NCBI GenBank assembly: GCA_900317305.1
Contig: ONGG01000010.1
Location: forward strand, 124,001 to 188,000
Direction of reading: 5' to 3'
DNA: 64,000 bases
Source of the DNA: an uncultured Prevotellaceae bacterium
GTDB taxonomy: Bacteria > Bacteroidota > Bacteroidia > Bacteroidales > Bacteroidaceae
Below, in pieces: positions 27,575 to 35,830 of this stretch (within the stretch, counting starts at the first letter, position 1; the number at the start of each line of letters is the position of its first letter). A model generated the notes under the pieces. It was given only the letters and a program-made list of their open reading frames with translations, did not search any database and was not told the DNA's origin. The position numbers and the translations under genes are program-made.

Positions 27575-29734
27575 ATGAATACCATCAATAAAATCACAAC
27601 TGGTGTGGTGGCCCTGCTTCTCGCATTCGGCGGCACATCATGTACAGACAGCTTCCTTGAGGAGGACGGCGGACACCTGCTCTCCGAGGACCTGCTGAAG
27701 ACCGAGGACGGCGCCCTCGCCATGGCTGCCGGTCTCTATGGCAACATTCGCTGGCATTTCGGTTATGAGTGGGCCTATGGCATCACCCTCTACGGTTGCG
27801 ACGAGTTCACCAACGGCGCCGACCTTACCTCTGAGCCATGGAACACCTACGACAACCGCCTACAGCCCCTCGACTGCACGAGGGCACTGGGAGCCGCCAA
27901 CAACAACTGCCCGCCCGTATCGGGACTCTGGAACCAGATGTACTACGGCATCTCTACCGCCAACCTCGTCATCGCACGCGCCGAGCAGGTGGCCAACGAA
28001 CAGTCGCGCAAGAGCGCACTGGGCGAGGCCCACTTCCTCCGTGGATACAACTACTACCGACTGTTCGCACAATATGGTGGCGTGGTGCTGCAGACCGAGC
28101 CTGCCTCTGGCGTGAACAAAAACTACACCCGCGCCTCAGAGGAGGAGACCCTCAACCAGGTGATCGCCGACTTCGAGGAGGCCTACAACCTGCTGCGCAC
28201 CGACAAATGGCGCGGCAACGGCACATGGACTAAATACACCGCCGCACACTTCCTGGCCAAGGCCCTGCTCTTCCGCCAGAGTGAGCGCTGCGCCAGCTGG
28301 AATGCCAAATACGACAAGGCAACCGACCTGAACCGCGTCATCGCACTTTGTGACGAGGTGATCGCCGCCTGCCCGCTCGAGGCCGACTATGCCAACCTCT
28401 ATGCCAACTGGACGGGCGTGGACTGCAATATCGAGGGATCGAAAGAGGTGCTGATGTGCGCCGAGCACAATGATGCCACTTCTACCCAGGGCCGCTTTGG
28501 CAACCGCACCTACAACTACTTTGGTCCGCAGTTCTCCAACTTCTCGGGCTCGTGGGTGAAGCGTGGCCAGTTCATCGGCGAGATGGACTTCCAGCGCTGC
28601 CGTCCCACAGAGTATACCTATGCCATCTTCGACAACGTGAACGATGCTCGTATGTGGAAGACCTTCAAGACCGTGTATGGCCTGAACAACATCCCCGTGA
28701 TGAAGAAGGTAAAGAATGCCGACGGCAAGGAAGTCTCTGTCTATGACCCCGAAAAAGTGGCTGCCGACAACGGCATCGCTCTGGAGGCCGTGCCCAACAT
28801 CGGCGACTATGCCATCGTGTTCATCCTCAACAAGAAGGACGACCCACGCTTCCAGGACGAGTCGACCTACGGCACCTTCGGACGTGGCGCTCAGGCCCAC
28901 TCCTTCGTACACCCCGAGACGGGCAAATGGGTGCCCAACGTGTTCCCCGTTTACCTGGGTGGCAAATATGCCTTGTATAACTACGGCGTGAGCGGCAATA
29001 CCGCCACATCCAATGTGTTCTGCGGCATTAACAAGACCACCGACGGCTCGCGCACCGCTGAGAAGGGCGACGCACACCGCGACGTGATTATGGCCCGCAC
29101 TGGCGAGACCTATCTCGTGAAAGCCGAGGCACAGGTGCGCCTGGGCAACTATCAGGAGGCCATCAACACCGTGAACAAATTGCGCGCACGTGGCCAGTGG
29201 AAAGATGGTGAGGATCGTGAGCACTACGTCGACGGCTCCATCGCCTTCGCCGACAATTCCACCAATGGTGCCACCAGCGCCTGCGTAGATGAGACCAACA
29301 CCAAGATGTCGAACCAGAAGGTATGGGAGAAGTCCAATCCCTGGAAGAACTCCTACTATCTCTCTACCGGCATCGAGCGCACCACTGCCGCTTCGAATCT
29401 GCAGATATCCAGTTACACCCAGTTGCCTGCCGAGGACGAGGCCGTGCTCCAGAAACTGGGATGCACCAGCGACTACGACCGCATGCTCAACTTCATCTTC
29501 AACGAGCGCACACGCGAGTTGCTGGGTGAGTGGAACCGCTGGGAAGAGCTGAGCCGCGCAGGCCTGCTCATCAAGCGTGCCAAGGCCTTTAACCCCGAGG
29601 CTGCTCCCAACATCACGGCCAACAAGCACGAGCTGCGCCCCATCCCACAGGCATTCATCGACATGCTGCAGAACGAGGATGGAACCAACCTGAGCGACGC
29701 GCAGAAGGCCGCATGGCAGAATCCAGGATACTAA
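27575..29734 (+). CDS. SusD-type surface glycan-binding lipoprotein
   Basis: A 719-residue SusD/RagB-family lipoprotein. The lipobox is FGGTSC (Cys near residue 23). The helical TPR-like SusD core is recognisable in GEAHFLRGYNYYRLFAQYGGVVL (about 148-170) and EETLNQVIADFEEAYNLL. Near the C terminus are ETYLVKAEAQVRLGNYQEAINTVN and FNERTRELLGEWNRWEELSR, the standard SusD end, followed by HELRPIPQAF. It caps the SusC barrel and binds the incoming glycan at the cell surface. It is longer than most SusD proteins; the extra length is in the middle (about residues 330-460 and 540-600). Confidence 0.95.
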   Translation: MNTINKITTGVVALLLAFGGTSCTDSFLEEDGGHLLSEDLLKTEDGALAMAAGLYGNIRWHFGYEWAYGITLYGCDEFTNGADLTSEPWNTYDNRLQPLDCTRALGAANNNCPPVSGLWNQMYYGISTANLVIARAEQVANEQSRKSALGEAHFLRGYNYYRLFAQYGGVVLQTEPASGVNKNYTRASEEETLNQVIADFEEAYNLLRTDKWRGNGTWTKYTAAHFLAKALLFRQSERCASWNAKYDKATDLNRVIALCDEVIAACPLEADYANLYANWTGVDCNIEGSKEVLMCAEHNDATSTQGRFGNRTYNYFGPQFSNFSGSWVKRGQFIGEMDFQRCRPTEYTYAIFDNVNDARMWKTFKTVYGLNNIPVMKKVKNADGKEVSVYDPEKVAADNGIALEAVPNIGDYAIVFILNKKDDPRFQDESTYGTFGRGAQAHSFVHPETGKWVPNVFPVYLGGKYALYNYGVSGNTATSNVFCGINKTTDGSRTAEKGDAHRDVIMARTGETYLVKAEAQVRLGNYQEAINTVNKLRARGQWKDGEDREHYVDGSIAFADNSTNGATSACVDETNTKMSNQKVWEKSNPWKNSYYLSTGIERTTAASNLQISSYTQLPAEDEAVLQKLGCTSDYDRMLNFIFNERTRELLGEWNRWEELSRAGLLIKRAKAFNPEAAPNITANKHELRPIPQAFIDMLQNEDGTNLSDAQKAAWQNPGY

Positions 29735-29835
29735 TCATAAATACTCATGCAGTTTTATTCATTGCCCAAATTCATTTATCAGACAATGACTCTTATTTGA
29801 TAGGTTAATTTTTAGGTTTTAGGTAAAAAAGAGTC

Positions 29836-29875
29836 GCGTTGGTCGTCTGTGACAGACGGCCAACGCTTGTTTTTA
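29836..29875. terminator. Bidirectional terminator between susD and the HTCS gene
   Basis: Fifteen-bp arms (29836-29850 and 29852-29866, one G-T pair) are followed on the plus strand by TTGTTTTTA and flanked on the minus strand by a GACTCTTTTTT stretch. The plus-strand T-tract overlaps the HTCS stop codon. Confidence 0.85.
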
Positions 29876-32800
29876 TCCCTTCTGGTATTTCGATGGCGTG
29901 ACGCCAAAATGCTGCTTGAAGCAACGGCTAAAGTAGAGCGAGTCGGTGAAGCCCACCTGATAGGCCACCTCGGCCACGGTGATCATCTCTCCGCCACGCA
30001 GCAGTTCGGCGGCACGTGCCATGCGCTTCTGCCGGATATATTCCTTGGGAGTCATGCCCGTCACCTCTGTCATCTTGCTGTAGAACTGCGAGCGGCCATA
30101 GCCTGTGGCCTGTGCCAGGTCGTCGACCACGAAGTCGGGATTAGAGAGGTTGTGGCTGATCTTCATGTCGACAATCTCGCGGAACTTGCGGTCGCGCTCA
30201 CTGGCAATGAGGGGCGAGGTCTCTGCCGTTTTGGCCGAAGGGCCGGCCTCCGTTGTCTGTGGAGCCGAGTAGGCCTTGCGCAGCCTGTCGCGCTGCTCGA
30301 GCAGCCCGATGCACTTGCCTACGAGCAGCGCCGAGTTGAAAGGCTTCGGGATATAGGCATCGGCCCCGAAGCGTGCTCCCTGCAACTGCTTCTCGATGCT
30401 TCCGAGGGCAGTGAGCAGGATGAAGGGGATGTCGAACACCTCGTCGTCGGCACGCATGCGCTTGAGCAGTTCTATGCCGTCCATCTGTGGCATCTTGATG
30501 TCGCTCACCACCAGGTCGATGGCCGGAGCCTGACCGATGCGCTCCAGGGCCTCCGCCCCGTTCTGTGCCACCTCGATGGTGAAGAAAGGTGCCAGTTCGC
30601 CCCGGATATACTCACGCAGGTCATCGTCGTCGTCGACCACGAGCACCCGACGGTCGTTGAGGGGTGCCGAGGCCAGTTCGCGGTATTGCCGCCATTGTTC
30701 CGAAGTGCCCGTCTCTTGGTCGGCCACCTGGTCAATCCCGTTCTCCTCCATGAACTCCTCGGGTTGGTAGCTCTCTGCCGACTCGGGAATCCTCACGATG
30801 AAGATGCTGCCTCCGGCGGGATTCTCCTCGAACGATATCTCGCCATGATGCGCCAATGCCAACTGTTCGGTGAAGTTGAGGCCTATGCCGGTGCTGTTGG
30901 CGGCATTGCCGGCCTGCATGAACCGGGTGAAGAGGGTGGGCTGGCGGTCCTTGGGCACTCCCACGCCCGTATCCTCCACACGGATGACGAGTTTTCCGTC
31001 GGCCAATTTCACCCGCACGGTGACATCTCCTTTGCGCGGGGTGTACTTGAAAGCATTGCTGAGCAGGTTGTAGACGATTTTGTCGAGACAACTGCGGTCT
31101 ACGAACATGGTGTGATGCTGGGCGAAAGGCACGAAGAGCAGGTTCATCTCGCGGTTTTGTGCCAGGTCGCTGAAGGTCATGGTGATGTCGCGCAGGAATC
31201 GGATGACGTCGGTCTCCTGTAGGCGCAGCGAGAGTTTGCCATTCTGCAGTTTGTGCATCTCGAGCAACTGGTTGATGAGCCGCATCATGCGGTCGGTGCT
31301 CCGCCTCATATTGCTCATGGGCTGACGCAGGTTGGCGGGCAGTTCACCGGCCTTTCTCATGCGGTCCATCGACCCCTGTATGAGGGTGAGCGGGGTGCGG
31401 AACTCATGGCTGAGGTCCATGAAGAGTTTCTGCTTGAAGTCGCTGATCTCACGCTCCATGCGAATGTGGTTGCGCATGGAGTAGGTGATGAGCAGCAGCC
31501 GGATGATATACCAGGCGATGAAACCCACCACGGTGAGGTAGATGAGCCATGCCCACCAGGTGTTCCACCACGGTTGCCGGATGACCACCTTCATGGTGGC
31601 TTCTTTGCCAGGGTCCTCGCCCACGATACGCACATGGAACACGTAGGAGCCGGGTTCCAGATCCTTGTACACCGCCTCGTTCTGACGGGTGGGCTGGCTC
31701 CATGTCCGGTCCACGCCCTCGAGCATGTACTCATACTCGGTGTTGTGGGGGAAGTCGAACACCATATCCGAGAAGCGGAAGGTGAGCGAGTTCTGCCGGT
31801 GTGAGAGCCTTACGTCGCCATTGGGCTCATCGTCAGCGTACATCGTACCGTTGACAAGGAGGTTGGTCACCACGAGATGGCGCCCCTCGCTGCTGCCAAG
31901 CAGGGTGGTCTGTGGGTTGAAGCACACCACGCCGTTGTTGGTGCCCAGCACCAGGGTGCCATCGGCCATGCGGCACGAGGAGTTCTCGCTGTACACGTCA
32001 CCCAGTTTGTCGGCCGAGAGGAAATAGGTGGTGAACGCCATGGTCTTGGGGTCGAGTTTGGAGAGTCCGTAGTTGGTGCCTATCCATAACAGGCCCGACG
32101 CGTCGGCGACGATGCTGTTGGCGGTGTTGTCGGCCAGACCGTGACGGGTGTCGAACTGCTCAAACTTCAGATGGTCGATGTCGTCGGTGTTGGTCACCTT
32201 GTAGATGCCTCCGCCGGCCGAGGCCAGCCACACTTGTCCGGCGGCATCTTCCAGAATGTCGCGGATCTCGAACAGGCCCAAGATGCTGTTCTCAGAGTTG
32301 TAGTGGTGATATCCGTGGGGATCGCTGATGAGCTGCTCGGGATAGAACACCACCACTCCGTCGCTGCAACCAGCGAAGATGGCTCCCGAGCGCGTCTGCA
32401 CCAGTTTGGTGAAATTGCGCATGAGTGGTTCCTCGTACAGGAACCTGCGGAACTTATAGGTGCCGTCGGCTTGGGGAAGGGCAAGGCACAAGGCTCCTCT
32501 GTTCACCGCTACCCACATGCGCTGCTTGTTGTCGCAGAACAGGTCGAACACCTTTCCCAAGGGCAGCGACGTGGGGTCGTCGGCCACATTGCTGTAGAAA
32601 CGGCCGTCGACACTCACCCCCTTGTTGCGCGTGCCTATCCAGGTGTGGCCCTTGGGGTCGACACACACCGAGAGCATGTCGTCGTCGACACCGATACTGG
32701 TTGGCCGCAGTGTGTTTCCACCCTCCAGCATGTAGGTGCCTCCCATGAGGTTGCCCACCCAAATGCGCAGGTCGCTGGTCTGGCGGAGTGAGCGGAAGAG

Positions 32801-34114
32801 GTTCACGTAGTCGGGCGATAGGCTGGGAGCGGCATAGCATCGCCTCACCCCCGGGGGCATGTCGGTAATCACGCTGATGCCCATGTTCTCCTGCGATACC
32901 CAGATGTTCCCCGAACGGTCGATGAGCTGACCATAGAGATAGTCGCTCTTGATGGGCGACGGACCGCTCTTGGGCGAGAAGTGCATCTGCTGACGGGTGG
33001 CGGGGTCGTAGACGAAGAGGCCATTGCCTGTGGTCGTAATCCATATCTTTCCGTCTTTTCCGGTCTCCACCATGTAGGGTGTGATGCCGCGCTTGCGCAG
33101 CAGTTGACGGTCGAGGACGTTGAAGGTGTAGATGTCGTGCCTTTTCCTGTCGATGTAATAGACGTTCACATGGTTGTCGCCAATATAGTAGTTTCCGGCA
33201 TTGTCGCGATAAACCGTTCCCTCGGGCATTTGGATGTCGTTGACAGCCACGCTGTGGGTTGTGGTGTCATACCGATAGGTGGTGGTGTTGGTGATGACAA
33301 GCATGTGGTTGTCGTCTATCGCCGCCAGTCCACGGATGCGGTTTCCCGCAGTCCAGGAGGGGAAGGTGGAAATGTCGGTATGGAGCCGTCCCTGGGTGTC
33401 GACATGCATGATTTGTCGGTCGGAGGTGGCGAAATAGATGTTGTTTCCCATCTCCACAGCATTGGTGAAGGTGTGCTGACTGTTCACGCAGCGCAGCGTG
33501 TTGCCTGTTTTCTCCTCTTTCACATAAAGGCCCTTGGCGGTGCCTATCCATACTTTGTGCCGGCTGTCGGGCAGGATGAACCGCACGTCGTTGCTGCCCA
33601 GTTGTCCGTTGCTCTCGTTATACTCCCGGCTGGTGATCTTTCCCTCGTGGTATTTCACCTCGATACAGCCCGAGTAACTATACCAGAGCCAGGTGTCGCC
33701 CTCGGGAGTGAATACACAGTCGCAGTAGTTTTTCTGGTCGTTGCCATCGGGGATGAAGCGAACAAACCGCCGCTTGTTGGTGTCATAGCAACTGTATCGT
33801 TCGCCTTGGAGCCGGATGAAGAGCAGTCCGTTGGGATTTTGGAAGAGCCACCGCAACTGGTTGGTGAGCAGCAGCTTGTTGTTGCCGTTCTCCTCATGAC
33901 GGAGCACGTCGGAAGAATAGCCGTCGTAGCGGCAGAGCCCGTCCGACGTGGCCATCCAGATGTAGCCTTGGGGGTCTTGCACGATATTGATAATGGAGTT
34001 GCTCGGCAGTCCATCTTCTGTGCTTAGGTCACGGTATTTCAGCTCTATCTGTCCCCAGGAAACGAGTATATAGAGACAGAGAGAGAAGGTTGTCAGTAGT
34101 CTATTCATTGCCAT
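29873..34114 (-). CDS. Hybrid two-component system sensor/regulator (HTCS)
   Basis: A 1413-residue one-protein two-component system, the usual activator of Bacteroidetes polysaccharide loci. In order: signal peptide (1-20), two periplasmic beta-propellers built of Reg_prop repeats (about 25-780, e.g. DGLPSNSIINIVQDPQGYIW), a Y_Y_Y domain (about 785-845), a transmembrane helix (about 855-878), a HisKA domain with the phosphoacceptor His in DLSHEFRTPLTLIQG (about 903), HATPase with NLLSNAFKYTP (about 1017), a receiver domain with VLVVDDDDDLRE and DLVVSDIKMP (about 1153-1270) and a C-terminal AraC-type HTH (about 1320-1410). The start at 34114 follows its promoter by 10 nt of leader; the ATG at 34108 is equally possible. 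It should sense rhamnogalacturonan oligomers and activate the adjacent genes. Confidence 0.95.
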   Translation of the reverse strand: MAMNRLLTTFSLCLYILVSWGQIELKYRDLSTEDGLPSNSIINIVQDPQGYIWMATSDGLCRYDGYSSDVLRHEENGNNKLLLTNQLRWLFQNPNGLLFIRLQGERYSCYDTNKRRFVRFIPDGNDQKNYCDCVFTPEGDTWLWYSYSGCIEVKYHEGKITSREYNESNGQLGSNDVRFILPDSRHKVWIGTAKGLYVKEEKTGNTLRCVNSQHTFTNAVEMGNNIYFATSDRQIMHVDTQGRLHTDISTFPSWTAGNRIRGLAAIDDNHMLVITNTTTYRYDTTTHSVAVNDIQMPEGTVYRDNAGNYYIGDNHVNVYYIDRKRHDIYTFNVLDRQLLRKRGITPYMVETGKDGKIWITTTGNGLFVYDPATRQQMHFSPKSGPSPIKSDYLYGQLIDRSGNIWVSQENMGISVITDMPPGVRRCYAAPSLSPDYVNLFRSLRQTSDLRIWVGNLMGGTYMLEGGNTLRPTSIGVDDDMLSVCVDPKGHTWIGTRNKGVSVDGRFYSNVADDPTSLPLGKVFDLFCDNKQRMWVAVNRGALCLALPQADGTYKFRRFLYEEPLMRNFTKLVQTRSGAIFAGCSDGVVVFYPEQLISDPHGYHHYNSENSILGLFEIRDILEDAAGQVWLASAGGGIYKVTNTDDIDHLKFEQFDTRHGLADNTANSIVADASGLLWIGTNYGLSKLDPKTMAFTTYFLSADKLGDVYSENSSCRMADGTLVLGTNNGVVCFNPQTTLLGSSEGRHLVVTNLLVNGTMYADDEPNGDVRLSHRQNSLTFRFSDMVFDFPHNTEYEYMLEGVDRTWSQPTRQNEAVYKDLEPGSYVFHVRIVGEDPGKEATMKVVIRQPWWNTWWAWLIYLTVVGFIAWYIIRLLLITYSMRNHIRMEREISDFKQKLFMDLSHEFRTPLTLIQGSMDRMRKAGELPANLRQPMSNMRRSTDRMMRLINQLLEMHKLQNGKLSLRLQETDVIRFLRDITMTFSDLAQNREMNLLFVPFAQHHTMFVDRSCLDKIVYNLLSNAFKYTPRKGDVTVRVKLADGKLVIRVEDTGVGVPKDRQPTLFTRFMQAGNAANSTGIGLNFTEQLALAHHGEISFEENPAGGSIFIVRIPESAESYQPEEFMEENGIDQVADQETGTSEQWRQYRELASAPLNDRRVLVVDDDDDLREYIRGELAPFFTIEVAQNGAEALERIGQAPAIDLVVSDIKMPQMDGIELLKRMRADDEVFDIPFILLTALGSIEKQLQGARFGADAYIPKPFNSALLVGKCIGLLEQRDRLRKAYSAPQTTEAGPSAKTAETSPLIASERDRKFREIVDMKISHNLSNPDFVVDDLAQATGYGRSQFYSKMTEVTGMTPKEYIRQKRMARAAELLRGGEMITVAEVAYQVGFTDSLYFSRCFKQHFGVTPSKYQKG

Positions 34115-34128
34115 ACATTGCTTGCTTG

Positions 34129-34325
34129 CAAAGGTAGTGCAAGGTGAGCGAAAAGCAAAGCAAAACACGAAGTTTTTTGCTTTCTTTTCCGAACCGACGC
34201 CTACCTTCGCCGCGAAGCGGCAAAGTACGATTAAGCGAGTAAAAAGCAAAATTTTATTTTGCTTTTTCGAGTGAGAGTATTTTCGCGACGCAGTCGCAAA
34301 GTAGTGCAAGTTGAGCGAAAAGCAA
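34129..34325 (-). repeat. Array of palindromic promoter modules upstream of the HTCS gene
   Basis: Read on the minus strand this contains a full module with hairpin GCGAC-GCA-GTCGC (34285-34297), a full module with arms 34202-34213 and 34217-34227, and a half module whose TTTG (34159-34156) and TACCTTTG (34136-34129), 19 bp apart, form the HTCS promoter. In each full module the -7 box is repeated in the opposite direction by the hairpin. The two upstream copies have TACTTTG, one base short, and are probably inactive. The matching array is at 35611-35810. The 300-bp gap between the HTCS and GH105 genes holds this array and the GH105 promoter. Confidence 0.8.
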
Positions 34326-34399
34326 TAATTCCTCCCAATCCGTACAAAATTACCGCTAAAATGTACATATTGTGAGGATGGAAAATGGCAGAAATAATG

Positions 34400-34407
34400 T
34401 ATCTTTG
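34400..34407 (+). promoter_or_regulatory. -7 box of GH105, no -33 box
   Basis: TATCTTTG; transcription should begin near 34411. No TTTG occurs about 19-20 bp upstream. The short distance to the ATG at 34417 favours the ATG at 34429 as the start. Confidence 0.55.
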
Positions 34408-34428
34408 CACTAAAACATGCGAAATCAG

Positions 34429-35550
34429 ATGAAAAAAACTATCCTTCTACTAATCCTGACCATCCTGTCGGCAAGTGTCTCGGCGCAGACCGCCGTTGCC
34501 GACGACGTGCTCTCCGTGGCACGAAAAGTGAACAACTACTTCATGGCCAAGCATGCCGACCCCACCCTTAACACCAATGTGGGCCGCATTCGTCCGAGCA
34601 GCCTCTGGACCCGTGGCGTGTACTACGAGGGACTGATGTCGCTCTACGCCATCGACTCCGACCAGAAATACATCGACTACACCGACCGCTGGGCCAACCA
34701 CCATAAATGGACGCCCCGTAATGGCATCACTACCACCGATGCCGACGACCAGTGCTGTGCCCAGACCTATATCGACCGCTATATGATGACCCGCGACAAC
34801 CGCATGATAGAGCATGTGAAGGAGAATCTGGAGCACCAGATGAACTCGGGCAAGGTGGGCTACTGGACGTGGATTGATGCCATACAGATGGCCATGCCTG
34901 TATATAGCAAGATGTACAAGGCAACTGGCGAGCGGCGCTATCTTGACTTTGCCATGCAGATGTATACCTGGAGCCGCGACACCTGTGGCGGTGGTCTCTT
35001 CAACACTGCCGAGGGGCTATGGTGGCGTGACGCCGACTACGTGCCGCCCTACAAGGAGAGCGACGGACAGAACTGCTATTGGAGCCGTGGCAGCGGTTGG
35101 GTGTATGCCGCCTTGGTGAAGGTGATGACTGATATCGGAAAGAAAGACAAATACTACAAGCGGCTGAAAAAGGATTTCGTGATGATGAGCGAGGCCTTGC
35201 TCAAATGTCAGCGCGAGGATGGCTTGTGGAACCCCTCGCTCGTGTCGCCCGTTACCTATGGTGGCAAGGAACTCACCGGCACGGCCCTCTTCCTCTATGG
35301 CATGAGTTGGGGAATCAATAACGGTGTGCTGAAGGCAAAGAAATACAAAGGTGCCTGCGACCGTGCCTGGAACGCCATGGTGCGCGACTGCGTGCATGCC
35401 GACGGTTTCCTAGGCTATGTGCAGGGAACGGGAAAAGACCCCTCGGCTGGCCAGCCTGTCACCTATACCAAGGTACCCGACTTTGAGGACTACGGCACAG
35501 GCTGTTTCCTCCTAGGTGCTGCCGAATACTACACATTGCTGAAGAAATAA
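34429..35550 (+). CDS. GH105 unsaturated rhamnogalacturonyl hydrolase
   Basis: A 373-residue secreted (alpha/alpha)6-barrel enzyme of the YteR/RhiN type, which removes the 4,5-unsaturated uronic acid left by lyases at the end of rhamnogalacturonan oligomers. The signal peptide MKKTILLLILTILSASVSA begins at the chosen start; an ATG four codons earlier (34417) is also in frame. The catalytic Asp lies in WIDAIQMAMPVYSK (near residue 150), and the conserved WSRGSGWVYAALV is near residue 220. The released sugar feeds KduI and KduD. Its presence implies a partner polysaccharide lyase, which is not in the window. Confidence 0.93.
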   Translation: MKKTILLLILTILSASVSAQTAVADDVLSVARKVNNYFMAKHADPTLNTNVGRIRPSSLWTRGVYYEGLMSLYAIDSDQKYIDYTDRWANHHKWTPRNGITTTDADDQCCAQTYIDRYMMTRDNRMIEHVKENLEHQMNSGKVGYWTWIDAIQMAMPVYSKMYKATGERRYLDFAMQMYTWSRDTCGGGLFNTAEGLWWRDADYVPPYKESDGQNCYWSRGSGWVYAALVKVMTDIGKKDKYYKRLKKDFVMMSEALLKCQREDGLWNPSLVSPVTYGGKELTGTALFLYGMSWGINNGVLKAKKYKGACDRAWNAMVRDCVHADGFLGYVQGTGKDPSAGQPVTYTKVPDFEDYGTGCFLLGAAEYYTLLKK

Positions 35551-35610
35551 TTAAAGGATGGCTGTTCTTTTTGATAAAGAGCAGCCTCCAATTTTTTTGA
35601 CCTTTTCACT

Positions 35611-35810
35611 CCATTTTTTGCTTTTTACTCGCTTAATCGCACCTTTGCCGCTTCGCGGCGAAGGTAGGCTTCGGTTCGGAAAAGCAAAAAAACTACGTTT
35701 TATTTTGCTTTTCGCTCACCTTGCACTACCTTTGCGACTGCGTCGCGAAGGTACTTACGCTCGAAAAAGCAAAATTTTTTTTGCTTTTTACTCGCTTAAT
35801 CGTACCTTTG
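35611..35810 (+). repeat. Array of palindromic promoter modules upstream of metG
   Basis: Three modules in tandem. Module 1: TTTG 35617-35620, CACCTTTG 35640-35647, hairpin arms 35641-35651 and 35655-35665. Module 2: TTTG 35704-35707, TACCTTTG 35727-35734, arms 35727-35738 and 35742-35753. Half module 3: TTTG 35780-35783 and TACCTTTG 35803-35810, the metG promoter with about 17 nt of leader. All spacers are 19 bp. Module 2 shares a stretch of about 38 nt with the U32 promoter at 6075-6112. The array is inverted relative to 34129-34325, and together they flank the GH105 gene. Confidence 0.8.
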
Positions 35811-35830
35811 CAGAAAAATAGACGAAACAC

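Noticed and set aside
34129..35810. GH105 gene as a transposon bounded by the inverted arrays
   Set aside because: No transposase, no target-site duplication, and the array ends do not match as terminal inverted repeats; they also serve as promoters of the outer genes.
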